From positions 65,531-129,530 of the forward strand of contig NZ_JAGGOY010000059.1 of the NCBI RefSeq assembly GCF_018614095.1: DNA of 64,000 nt, written 5' to 3'. This DNA is from Streptomyces sp. ISL-87. Lineage in GTDB: Bacteria; Actinomycetota; Actinomycetes; Streptomycetales; Streptomycetaceae. The notes under the pieces were generated by a model that was not told the DNA's origin, searched no databases, and was given only the letters and a program-made list of their open reading frames with translations. The translations under genes and the position numbers were made by a program. This document shows, piece by piece, positions 16,160 through 24,646 of this stretch (position 1 is the stretch's first letter; each line of letters starts with the position of its first letter).

Positions 16160-17629
16160 GTGGCAGATCTGTACCTCGACGGCAAGTGGCGCGACGCGAT
16201 GGCGGGCGGCCACCGGGACATTCACTGTCCCGCCGACGGCACGCATGTCCGGACCGTGTGCGAAGCGACGCGAGCCGACACCGAAGCCGCGATCGCCGCG
16301 GCGCGGCACGCCTTCGACGAAGGGCCGTGGCCACGGACGCCCGAGCGTGAGCGCGGCGCGCTGCTGCTGCGCACCGCCGACGTCATGGAGCGCGACGCCA
16401 AGGAGTTCGCCCGCGCCGAGTCTCTCGACACCGGCAAGCGCCTGGTCGAGAGCGAGTACGACATCGCCGACATCGTCGCCTGCTTCCGGTACTTCGGCGG
16501 GGTCGCGGGCACGAGCGCGGGCCGCGTGGTCGACACCGGCCGCGAGGACGCCATCAGCCGGGTCGTCTACGAGCCGGTCGGTGTGTGCGGGCTCATCACC
16601 CCGTGGAACTACCCCCTGCTGCAGGCGGCGTGGAAGGTCGCACCCGCCCTCGCCGCCGGCAACACGCTGGTCCTGAAACCCAGCGAGCTGACCCCCTCGA
16701 CCTCCATCCTGCTGATGCGCGCGCTGGAGGAGGCCGGGCTTCCCGCCGGTGTCGCGAACCTCGTCCTGGGAGCGGGAGCCGAGGCGGGCGCGCCCCTCGC
16801 GGAGCACCCGGGCGTCGACATGGTCTCGTTCACCGGCGGTCTGGAGACGGGAAAGCGGATCATGGCCACGGCCGCCGCCACCGTGAAGAAGGTCGCCCTG
16901 GAACTGGGCGGCAAGAACCCCAACGTCGTCTTCGCCGACGCCGACTTCGAGGCCGCCGTCGACTTCGCCCTCACGGCCGTCTTCCTCCACTCCGGCCAGG
17001 TCTGCTCGGCCGGTGCCCGCCTGATCGTCGAGGACTCCCTGCACGACGCCTTCGTCGACGAGGTCGTACGCCGCGCCCGGAACATCCGGTTGGGTGGCCC
17101 GTTCGACCCCGACGCCGAGACGGGCCCGCTGATCTCCGCACAGCACCGGACGAAGGTGGAGGAGTACGTCGCGTCGGGCCTGGCGCAGGGCGCCGTACTG
17201 CGCTGCGGGGGCCGGCGCCCCGATGACCCCGCACTGGCCGACGGGTTCTACTACCTGCCGACCGTGCTCGACGAGTGCCGCCAGGACATGCACGTCGTAC
17301 GGGAGGAGTCCTTCGGCCCGGTGCTCACCGTCGAGCGGTTCTCGGACGAGGACGACGCCGTACGGATCGCCAACGACACCGAGTACGGACTCGCGGGCGC
17401 CGTCTGGACGCAGGATGCGGGCAGGGCGCAGCGGGTTGCCCGGCGGCTGCGGCACGGCACCGTATGGATCAACGACTACCACCCGTACGTACCGCAGGCG
17501 GAGTGGGGCGGCTTCGGGCACTCGGGAGTCGGCCGCGAGCTGGGGCCGACCGGCCTGGACGAGTACCGCGAACCCAAGCACATCTGGCAGAACATCCAAC
17601 CCCGGCCGCAGAACTGGTTCCGCGGCTGA
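16160..17629 (+). CDS. betB: Betaine aldehyde dehydrogenase
   Basis: A 489-residue NAD-dependent aldehyde dehydrogenase. VGVCGLITPWNYPLL, the FTGG NAD motif, ELGGKNPNVVF with the general-base Glu, and the nucleophile C282 in GQVCSAG are all present. It oxidises betaine aldehyde to glycine betaine, the second step after BetA. The GTG start gives MADLYLDGKW. The ABC-transporter genes begin 53 bp downstream. Confidence 0.92.
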   Translation: MADLYLDGKWRDAMAGGHRDIHCPADGTHVRTVCEATRADTEAAIAAARHAFDEGPWPRTPERERGALLLRTADVMERDAKEFARAESLDTGKRLVESEYDIADIVACFRYFGGVAGTSAGRVVDTGREDAISRVVYEPVGVCGLITPWNYPLLQAAWKVAPALAAGNTLVLKPSELTPSTSILLMRALEEAGLPAGVANLVLGAGAEAGAPLAEHPGVDMVSFTGGLETGKRIMATAAATVKKVALELGGKNPNVVFADADFEAAVDFALTAVFLHSGQVCSAGARLIVEDSLHDAFVDEVVRRARNIRLGGPFDPDAETGPLISAQHRTKVEEYVASGLAQGAVLRCGGRRPDDPALADGFYYLPTVLDECRQDMHVVREESFGPVLTVERFSDEDDAVRIANDTEYGLAGAVWTQDAGRAQRVARRLRHGTVWINDYHPYVPQAEWGGFGHSGVGRELGPTGLDEYREPKHIWQNIQPRPQNWFRG

Positions 17630-17682
17630 GCTCTGTGCCACCGACGTCGAGCGCGGCCGTGCCATCCGAAGAGAGGTCGACA

Positions 17683-18792
17683 GTGACCGCAACAGAGACA
17701 GAACTGCCGCCGCAGCGCGGCGTGTCCGACGACAGGACTCCGGTCATCTCCGTCCGCGGCCTGTGGAAGGTCTTCGGGCCCAGGGCCGCGCAGGTGCCGG
17801 ACTCGTCCGAGCTCTGCGGTCTTACCCGACAGGAGCTCATGCGGCAGACGGGCTGTACCGCGGCCGTTCGGGATGTGAGTTTCGATGTGTCGCCCGGAGA
17901 GGTCTTCGTCGTCATGGGCCTGTCCGGCTCGGGCAAGTCGACACTCGTGCGATGTCTGACCCGGCTGATAGAACCCACCGCCGGTGAGATCGTCTTCGAG
18001 GGCGAGGACATCCGCCGCGCGGACGACAAGCGACTGCGTGAGCTGCGGCGGCGCAAGTTCTCCATGGTCTTCCAGCACTTCGGGCTGCTGCCGCACCGCC
18101 GGGTCGTGGACAACGTCGCGTACGGCCTGGAGATCCGCGGCATGAGCCGGGCCGAGCGCACCCGGCGCGCCATGGAGGTCATCGAACTGGTCGGCCTCAC
18201 CGGGTACGAGCACTCCTACCCCGACCAGCTCTCCGGCGGTATGCAGCAGCGGGTCGGGCTCGCCCGCGCCCTCGCGGGCGACCCTGATGTCCTCCTCTTC
18301 GACGAGCCGTTCTCCGCGCTCGACCCGCTGATCCGCCGGGACATGCAGAACGAGGTCATCCGCCTGCACCGCGAGGTCGGCAAGACGATGGTGTTCATCA
18401 CGCACGATCTGTCCGAGGCACTGAAGCTCGGCGACCGCATCCTCATCATGCGCGACGGCAAGACGGTCCAGTGCGGCACGGGCGACGAGCTGGTCGGCGC
18501 GCCCGCCGACGACTACGTCAGGGACTTCGTCGCGGACGTGCCCCGCTCCCATGTGCTCACGCTGCGCTGGATCATGCGCCCGGCCCGCCCGGACGACGCC
18601 CTTGACGGACCGGAGCTCAGCCCGGACGTCGTCGTCCGTGAGGCGACGCGCGCCGTGCTCGCCGCAGACAAGCCCGTGAAGGTCGTCGAGGACGGGCGCC
18701 TCCTCGGCATCGTCGGCGACGAGGAGATCCTCGCGGTCGTCGCCGGGGGAGACGGTGACGGAGCCGGTGCCGGTGCGGAGGACGGCGCCTGA
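17683..18792 (+). CDS. proV: Quaternary-amine ABC transporter ATP-binding protein (ProV/OpuAA-like)
   Basis: A 369-residue ATPase of the glycine-betaine/choline uptake family. Walker A is GLSGSGKST, the signature LSGGMQQRVGLARAL, and Walker B VLLFDEPFSALD. The C-terminal about 90 residues (VVEDGRLLGIVGDEEIL) form a short CBS-like tail as in ProV/OpuAA, where CBS domains sense ionic strength. The GTG start at 17683 has GAAGAGAGG upstream. The stop codon overlaps the start of the permease gene, so the two are coupled. It probably imports choline or betaine for the pathway. Confidence 0.92.
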   Translation: MTATETELPPQRGVSDDRTPVISVRGLWKVFGPRAAQVPDSSELCGLTRQELMRQTGCTAAVRDVSFDVSPGEVFVVMGLSGSGKSTLVRCLTRLIEPTAGEIVFEGEDIRRADDKRLRELRRRKFSMVFQHFGLLPHRRVVDNVAYGLEIRGMSRAERTRRAMEVIELVGLTGYEHSYPDQLSGGMQQRVGLARALAGDPDVLLFDEPFSALDPLIRRDMQNEVIRLHREVGKTMVFITHDLSEALKLGDRILIMRDGKTVQCGTGDELVGAPADDYVRDFVADVPRSHVLTLRWIMRPARPDDALDGPELSPDVVVREATRAVLAADKPVKVVEDGRLLGIVGDEEILAVVAGGDGDGAGAGAEDGA

Positions 18793-20777
18793 TGGCCGTC
18801 CTGGCAGAGGCGACCGCGCGACTGTCGCCGGTACGGGGCGGCCGCCGACTGGTCGTGGCCGCGATCGTCATGGGCTGGCTCGCCCTGTGGCTGGTTCTGC
18901 GCGGCACCCATACGCTTCCGCTCGGCACGGCGGAACTGACCCCGCTCCACCGCGAGTTCAACGAGATCAACGACGCCGTCGGCGCCCACCGCAACAGCAA
19001 CCCGGTCTTCCTCTACTTCTTCAACGAGATCCGTCTGGTCGTCGACAACCTGGTCACCTTCATCCAGGCGCTGTTCTCGCAGCCGTCGTTCGGCCGCCCG
19101 GTTCCCGTGGTCGGCTGGCTGGGCGTCGTCGCCCTCGTCGGCTATGTCTCGTGGGCGTTCGGGAATGTGCGGGTGGCGGCCCTGGCCGTCGCCGGATTCG
19201 TCCTCTTCGGTCTGCAGGGACTGTGGCAGGAGAGCATGGACACGCTCGCCCTCACCGTGGCGGCCGTCTTCGTCTCGCTGCTCGCCGGTATTCCGCTCGG
19301 GGTCTGGGCCGGGCTGTCCGACCGGGTGAACCGCCTGGTCACACCCGTGCTCGACTTCATGCAGACGATGCCTACGTTCGTCTACCTGGCCCCGCTGACG
19401 CTGTTCTTCCTCATCGGCCCGGCGTCCGCCACGATCGCCACACTGATCTTCGCGACGCCGCCGGCGGTGCGTATCACCGCCCACGCGATCCGCTCGGTGC
19501 CCCGGACCACGGTCGAGGCGGCCGAGTCGCTGGGCTCGACCCGGCGCCAGACGCTGACCAAAGTGCTGCTGCCGATGTCGAAGCGCACGATCGTGCTGGG
19601 CGTGAACCAGACCATCATGGCCGCGCTGTCCATGGTCACCATCGCCGCGCTCATCGACGCGCCCGGCCTGGGCAAGACCGTCATCAAGGCCCTGGAAACA
19701 CTCGACGTGGGCGTGGCGTTCAACGCCGGTCTCGCCATCGTCGTGATGGCCATCGTGCTCGACCGCGTCACCACCGCGGCGAGCGTCAGGGCCGAGACAG
19801 CCAGGCAGGGCGACGGCCGCTCGGCGCGGTGGCGCCGTCCGCTGCTCATCGCCGGAGGCGCGCTCACCGCCGTCTGCGTATGGCTGTCCCACACCTTTGT
19901 GTGGGCGGCGGAATTCCCGGGTGACGCCGGGGTGGGCAGCGCGATCGCCCGTACGGCGGACTCCACGACCGCGTGGGCGCAGGGCAGCTTCGCCGGGGTG
20001 ACCAACGGGCTGCGCGAAGTGATCACCACGCTGCTGCTCAACCCCTTCGAGGCGCTGCTGACCGGCTCCCCCTGGTGGCTCGTCGGCGCGATGGTGGTGG
20101 CCCTCGGCGGGCTGTTCGGCGGATGGCGTGCGGCGGCCACCGCGGCGGTGTGCGTGGCGCTGATCGTCGGTACGGGCCTGTGGCGGGACAGCATGACGAC
20201 GCTGGCCTCCAGCGTGGTGGCCACGGTCATCGTGATGGTCCTAGGTGTCGTGGTGGGGGTGTGGATGGGGCGCAGCGCCCTGGCAGACCGGTTGATCCGT
20301 CCTGTACTCGACGCCGGGCAGACCATGCCGGCGTTCGTCTATCTGGTGCCGTTCCTCGCGCTGTTCGGCGCGAGTCGGTTCACGGCGATCGTCGCCGCGA
20401 TCGTCTACGCGGCACCGGTGACGATGAAGATCATCGCGGACGGGGTGCGGGCGGTGCCGCAGACCACGGTGGAGGCAGCGACCTCGGCCGGCTCCAGCAC
20501 CTGGCAGACCATCACGAAGGTGCAGCTTCCGATGGCGCGCGGCGCCCTGGCTCTCGCGACGAACCAGGGACTGATCTACGTGCTGTCGATGGTCGTGGTG
20601 GGTGGTCTGGTGGGCGCCGGGGCCCTCGGCTATGACGTCGTGGCGGGGTTCTCGCAGGGCCAGTTGTACGGCAAGGGCCTGGCGGCGGGCCTGGCCATCG
20701 TGCTGCTCGGAGTCATGTTCGACCGGATCACCCAAGCGGCAGCCCACCGGGCCACCGGAGTGCCCAGCGGGAGCTGA
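18792..20777 (+). CDS. proW: Double-length ProW-like ABC transporter permease
   Basis: A 661-residue membrane protein containing two complete binding-protein-dependent permease domains in tandem. Both halves carry the same landmarks: QTMPTFVYLAPLTLFF and QTMPAFVYLVPFLALF, then RSVPRTTVEAAESLGS and RAVPQTTVEAATSAGS. Ordinary ProW/OpuAB permeases are about 280-350 residues and work as dimers; here one chain supplies both. The start overlaps the proV stop by 1 nt and the binding-protein gene follows after 24 bp. Confidence 0.92.
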   Translation: MAVLAEATARLSPVRGGRRLVVAAIVMGWLALWLVLRGTHTLPLGTAELTPLHREFNEINDAVGAHRNSNPVFLYFFNEIRLVVDNLVTFIQALFSQPSFGRPVPVVGWLGVVALVGYVSWAFGNVRVAALAVAGFVLFGLQGLWQESMDTLALTVAAVFVSLLAGIPLGVWAGLSDRVNRLVTPVLDFMQTMPTFVYLAPLTLFFLIGPASATIATLIFATPPAVRITAHAIRSVPRTTVEAAESLGSTRRQTLTKVLLPMSKRTIVLGVNQTIMAALSMVTIAALIDAPGLGKTVIKALETLDVGVAFNAGLAIVVMAIVLDRVTTAASVRAETARQGDGRSARWRRPLLIAGGALTAVCVWLSHTFVWAAEFPGDAGVGSAIARTADSTTAWAQGSFAGVTNGLREVITTLLLNPFEALLTGSPWWLVGAMVVALGGLFGGWRAAATAAVCVALIVGTGLWRDSMTTLASSVVATVIVMVLGVVVGVWMGRSALADRLIRPVLDAGQTMPAFVYLVPFLALFGASRFTAIVAAIVYAAPVTMKIIADGVRAVPQTTVEAATSAGSSTWQTITKVQLPMARGALALATNQGLIYVLSMVVVGGLVGAGALGYDVVAGFSQGQLYGKGLAAGLAIVLLGVMFDRITQAAAHRATGVPSGS

Positions 20778-20801
20778 GGCAGAAGAAGGGGCAGGACACC
20801 C

Positions 20802-21800
20802 ATGGAAAGAAATGTCATCACACGGGCGACGCGGATGCGGCGACGCGCCGGTCTGGCCGGCCTGGCGGCACTGACCCTCGCGCTCAGCGGCTGCGGCGGT
20901 GCGAAGGTCGGAGAGGCGAGCGCCGGATCGGGCGGCGCCGGCGCCGGGAAATGCGGCACTTTCAATCTCGCCGTCAACCCGTGGGTCGGTTACGAGGCCA
21001 ATGCGGCGGTCATCGCGTATGTCGCGGAAAAGGACCTCGGGTGCAAGGTGACGAAGAAGGACCTCAAGGAAGAGGTTGCCTGGCAGGGATTCGGCACGGG
21101 TGAGGTGGACGCGGTCGTCGAGAACTGGGGCCACCCGGATCTGAAGAAGAAATACATCGAGCAGCAGAAGACGGCAGTCCCCGCCGGTGAGACAGGAAAC
21201 AAGGGCGTCATCGGCTGGTACGTACCGCCGTGGATGGCGGAGAAGTACCCGGACATCACCGATTGGAAGAACCTGAACAAGTACGCCGAGATGTTCAGGA
21301 CGTCCGAGTCCGGCAGCAAGGGCCAGCTGCTGGACGGGGATCCGTCGTTCGTCACCAACGACGGCGCTCTGGTGAAGAACCTGAACCTCGATTACAAGGT
21401 GGTGTACGCGGGCAGCGAGGCCGCTCTCATCCAGGCGTTCCGCCAGGCAGAGGCCCAGAAGACGCCTGTCATCGGATACTTCTACGAACCGCAGTGGCTC
21501 TTCTCGGAGCTGAAGCTCGTGAAGGTGGACCTGCCCGCGTACCAGGCGGACTGTGACGCCGACCCGGAGAAGACCGCCTGCGACTATCCCGCCTACGTAC
21601 TGGACAAGATCGTCAGTAAGAAGTTCGCCGACTCCGGAAGTCCCGCCTATCAGCTCGTCAAGAACTTCACCTGGTCGAACGAGGATCAGGACACCGTGGC
21701 GAAATACATCGCGCAGGGCAAGATGTCGCCGGAGAAGGCCGCGCAGAAGTGGGTCGAGGGCAACCGAAAGAAGGTCGACGTCTGGCTCGGAAAGGGCTGA
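20802..21800 (+). CDS. proX: Glycine betaine/choline-binding lipoprotein (OpuAC/ProX-like)
   Basis: A 332-residue substrate-binding protein. A lipoprotein signal ends at LALSGC (lipidated cysteine near residue 31), so it is anchored outside the membrane. The mature domain (FNLAVNPWVGYEANAAVIAY, then VENWGHPD) matches the OpuAC fold that binds quaternary ammonium compounds through aromatic residues. It is last in the transporter operon and is followed by a very strong hairpin. Confidence 0.92.
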   Translation: MERNVITRATRMRRRAGLAGLAALTLALSGCGGAKVGEASAGSGGAGAGKCGTFNLAVNPWVGYEANAAVIAYVAEKDLGCKVTKKDLKEEVAWQGFGTGEVDAVVENWGHPDLKKKYIEQQKTAVPAGETGNKGVIGWYVPPWMAEKYPDITDWKNLNKYAEMFRTSESGSKGQLLDGDPSFVTNDGALVKNLNLDYKVVYAGSEAALIQAFRQAEAQKTPVIGYFYEPQWLFSELKLVKVDLPAYQADCDADPEKTACDYPAYVLDKIVSKKFADSGSPAYQLVKNFTWSNEDQDTVAKYIAQGKMSPEKAAQKWVEGNRKKVDVWLGKG

Positions 21801-21824
21801 GCCAGGAGAGACGGAAAGCAACGT

Positions 21825-21866
21825 GCCGTGCCCGGCGGGCTGTCGAGACAGCCCGCCGGGCACGGC
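21825..21866 (+). terminator. Strong hairpin terminator after the transporter operon
   Basis: A near-perfect GC-rich stem of about 19 bp (21825-21843 with 21848-21866, 4-nt loop) beginning 25 bp past the proX stop, followed by CTGTTTCC. It separates the transporter operon from the dimethylglycine oxidase promoter. Confidence 0.85.
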
Positions 21867-21913
21867 TGTTTCCGCGTCTTTGTGAAACGGCCGTTCCCGC
21901 GAATTCGCACCCC

Positions 21914-21980
21914 TTGACACCGCACGGGGCGACCGGCACTGTGAGTTGCGCAACCTGAAGCACGTTGCGCTGACGGCAAC
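21914..21980 (+). promoter_or_regulatory. Putative promoter/operators of the dimethylglycine oxidase-sarcosine oxidase genes
   Basis: TTGACA (21914-21919), 17 nt, CACTGT (21937-21942). The palindrome GTTGCGCAAC (21945-21954) starts 31 nt after the -35 begins. A second inverted repeat TTGCG-CTGAC-GGCAA lies at 21965-21979. The arrangement parallels 9486-9534. Confidence 0.52.
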
Positions 21981-22009
21981 TCGACTTCTTTTGAATCGGA
22001 GGGGCGGCG

Positions 22010-24481
22010 ATGGCGGGACCGCGCGTGGTCATCATCGGAGCGGGCGTCGTGGGAGCGGCGCTGGCTGACGAACTCTCCTCCCGGGGCTGGACCGAGGTGA
22101 CAGTCGTCGACCAGGGGCCGCTTCCTGCCACCGGCGGATCGTCGTCCCACGCCCCGGGCCTCGTGTTCCAGACGAACCCTTCGAAGACCATGACCGAACT
22201 GGCCCGCTACACCGTCGAGAAGCTCTGCGCCCTCGACGTTGACGGGCAGCCCTGCTTCCTGCAGGTCGGCGGGCTCGAAGTGGCCACCACCCCGGAGCGC
22301 CTGACCGAGCTGCGGCGCCGGCAGGGCTGGCTGACCTCCTGGGGGATCGAGGGCCGGCTCGTGGGCCCGGAGGAGTGCGTGGATCTGCACCCCCTGGTGA
22401 ACCGCGAGCGTGTGCTCGGCGGTCTCCTTGTCCCCACCGACGGACTGGCCAAGGCGGTGCTCGCCGTCGAGGCGCAGATCCGGGCCGCCACGGCCCGGGG
22501 CGTACGCTTCCTCGCCCGCCACGAAGTCCTGGACATCCGCACGGACGGCGAGCACGGTGAGCGGGTCACCGCCGTCGTCACCGGCCAGGGCGAGATCCCC
22601 GCAGACATCGTCGTGTGCTGCGCCGGCATCTGGGGCCCCAAGATCGCCCGTATGGTCGGGATGAACCTTCCGCTGACCCCGCTGGCACACCAACTGGCGT
22701 GGACCGGCCCGGTTCCGGCGCTCGCCGGACAGGCCGAGGAAGCGGTCCGCCCGATCCTGCGGCACCAGGACGCCGACCTGTACTACCGCGACCGCTTCGA
22801 CCGGATCGGCATCGGCTACTACGGCCACCGGCCCATGCCGGTCTCGGCCGACGACATCGCCTCGGTGGACTCCGCCGAGGACTCCGCCGAGGACTCCGCC
22901 GAACCGATGCCCTCCGTACTGCGGTTCACGGAGGACGACTTCGCCGACGCCTGGACCGAGACCCAGTCCCTGCTGCCCGCCACCCGGGACGCCAAGGTCG
23001 AGGAGGGCATCAACGGGCTCTTCTCGTTCACCACCGACGGAATGCCCCTGCTCGGCGAATCACCCGACGTCAAGGGCTTCTGGGTCGCCGAGGCGGTCTG
23101 GGTCACCCACTCCGCCGGCGTCGGCCGCGCCATGGCCGAATGGCTCGTCGACGGCCACTGCTCCTCCTTCGACCTGCACGAGTGCGACGTCAACCGCTTC
23201 GAGCCGCACCAGCTCGCCCCCGACTACGTTCTCGCACGCGACTGCCAGAACTTCGCCGAGGTCTACGACATCATCCACCCGCTCCAGCCGCCGGGTGCCC
23301 CGAGGCCGCTGCGCACCAGCCCGTTCCACGTCCGCGAGCGGGAGCTGAACGCCTTCTTCCTGGAGGCGTCCGGCTGGGAGCGGCCCCAGTGGTACTCCGC
23401 CAACGAGCCCCTCCTCGCCCGGTGGTCCATCCCCACCCCCAACGACTGGGCCGCACAGCTGTGGTCACCGGTCGTCGGCGCCGAGGCCCTCGCCACCCGC
23501 GAGAGCGTCGCGATGTACGACATGACGGCCCTGAAGCGGCTGGAGGTCGCCGGCCGCGGAGCCGCCGCGTTCCTCCAGCGACTGACCACTGCCAACGTCG
23601 ACAAGTCCGCCGGCTCGGTGACGTACACGCTGATGCTGGACGAGGACGGCGGCATCCGCAGCGACATCACGGTGGCGCGGCTCGGCCGGGACCTCTTCCA
23701 GGTCGGCGCCAACGGCAACCTGGACCTCGACTGGTTCACCCGTCATCTCCCCGGCGACGGATCCGTCGTCGTACGGGACATCACCGCGGGCACCTGCTGC
23801 ATCGGCCTGTGGGGACCGAAGGCGCGCGAGGTGCTCCAGCCGCTGGCAGACTCGGACTTCTCCGACAACGGCCTGCGCTACTTCCGGGCCAAGCGCGCCC
23901 ACATCGGCGCCGTGCCCGTCACCGCCATGCGCCTCAGCTACGTCGGCGAGCTCGGCTGGGAGTTGTACACGACCGCCGACATGGGCCTGAAGCTGTGGGA
24001 CACCCTCTGGGAGGCCGCCCAGCCGTACGGGGGCATCGCCGCCGGCCGGGGCGCCTTCAACAGCCTGCGCCTGGAGAAGGGCTACCGGTCCTTCGGCACC
24101 GACATGACCTACGAACACGACCCCTACGAGGCCGGTCTCGGCTTCGCCGTGAAGATGGACAAGGGCGACTTCATCGGCCGGGCCGCACTGGAGCGGCGCG
24201 CGGCCGACGTACGCCGCCGCCTCACCTGTCTGACCATCGACGACCCGCGCGCCGTGGTCATGGGCAAGGAGCCCGTGTACGACGACGGCCGCCCGGTGGG
24301 TTACGTCACCAGCGCGGCGTACGGCTACACCATCGGCAAGGGCATCGCCTACGCCTGGCTCCCCGCGCAACTCGCCACGGCCGGCCGCGCCCTGCAGATC
24401 GGCTACTTCGACCAGCGCGTTCCGGCGGTCGTCGCCGAGGAGCCGCTGTTCGACCCGACGATGTCGCGCCTGCGCGGCTGA
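22010..24481 (+). CDS. dmg: Dimethylglycine oxidase
   Basis: An 823-residue flavoprotein with an N-terminal FAD domain (VVIIGAGVVGAALADEL) and a C-terminal GcvT-type folate domain (about residues 430-823). It resembles the Arthrobacter globiformis dimethylglycine oxidase along its length, including GSSSHAPGLVFQTNPSKTM, ILRHQDADLYYRD, VWVTHSAGV and RLEKGYRSFGTDM. It oxidises dimethylglycine to sarcosine, producing H2O2, and the second domain captures the one-carbon unit on tetrahydrofolate. A 12-nt unit is repeated three times at 22868-22903, encoding DSAEDSAEDSAE in a surface loop. Confidence 0.92.
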   Translation: MAGPRVVIIGAGVVGAALADELSSRGWTEVTVVDQGPLPATGGSSSHAPGLVFQTNPSKTMTELARYTVEKLCALDVDGQPCFLQVGGLEVATTPERLTELRRRQGWLTSWGIEGRLVGPEECVDLHPLVNRERVLGGLLVPTDGLAKAVLAVEAQIRAATARGVRFLARHEVLDIRTDGEHGERVTAVVTGQGEIPADIVVCCAGIWGPKIARMVGMNLPLTPLAHQLAWTGPVPALAGQAEEAVRPILRHQDADLYYRDRFDRIGIGYYGHRPMPVSADDIASVDSAEDSAEDSAEPMPSVLRFTEDDFADAWTETQSLLPATRDAKVEEGINGLFSFTTDGMPLLGESPDVKGFWVAEAVWVTHSAGVGRAMAEWLVDGHCSSFDLHECDVNRFEPHQLAPDYVLARDCQNFAEVYDIIHPLQPPGAPRPLRTSPFHVRERELNAFFLEASGWERPQWYSANEPLLARWSIPTPNDWAAQLWSPVVGAEALATRESVAMYDMTALKRLEVAGRGAAAFLQRLTTANVDKSAGSVTYTLMLDEDGGIRSDITVARLGRDLFQVGANGNLDLDWFTRHLPGDGSVVVRDITAGTCCIGLWGPKAREVLQPLADSDFSDNGLRYFRAKRAHIGAVPVTAMRLSYVGELGWELYTTADMGLKLWDTLWEAAQPYGGIAAGRGAFNSLRLEKGYRSFGTDMTYEHDPYEAGLGFAVKMDKGDFIGRAALERRAADVRRRLTCLTIDDPRAVVMGKEPVYDDGRPVGYVTSAAYGYTIGKGIAYAWLPAQLATAGRALQIGYFDQRVPAVVAEEPLFDPTMSRLRG
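22868..22903 (+). repeat. In-frame 12-nt tandem repeat (3 copies)
   Basis: Three copies of GACTCCGCCGAG (the last ends in A) add DSAE units within the dimethylglycine oxidase coding sequence. The length is a multiple of three, so copy-number change would not break the frame. Confidence 0.8.
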
Positions 24482-24646
24482 CCCGGCCACCGGGCCGCAC
24501 CCGCTTGTGAGTTGCTGCGGGTGGTCAGAGGTGGACGACGAATCGCCCGGCGGCGATTCCTCTTTCCCTGCCCTGCTCCGCAGGGGCTTCGTTTCCTCCC
24601 TCGCGGCCGCCCACCCCCTCTACCCGTCCCTGTCAGGAGACGCGCG

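Noticed and set aside
24482..24646. Possible glycine or sarcosine riboswitch in the 165-bp soxB leader
   Set aside because: I could not fit a glycine aptamer or any other conserved riboswitch core. Only a short hairpin around CGCCCGGCGGCG is visible.
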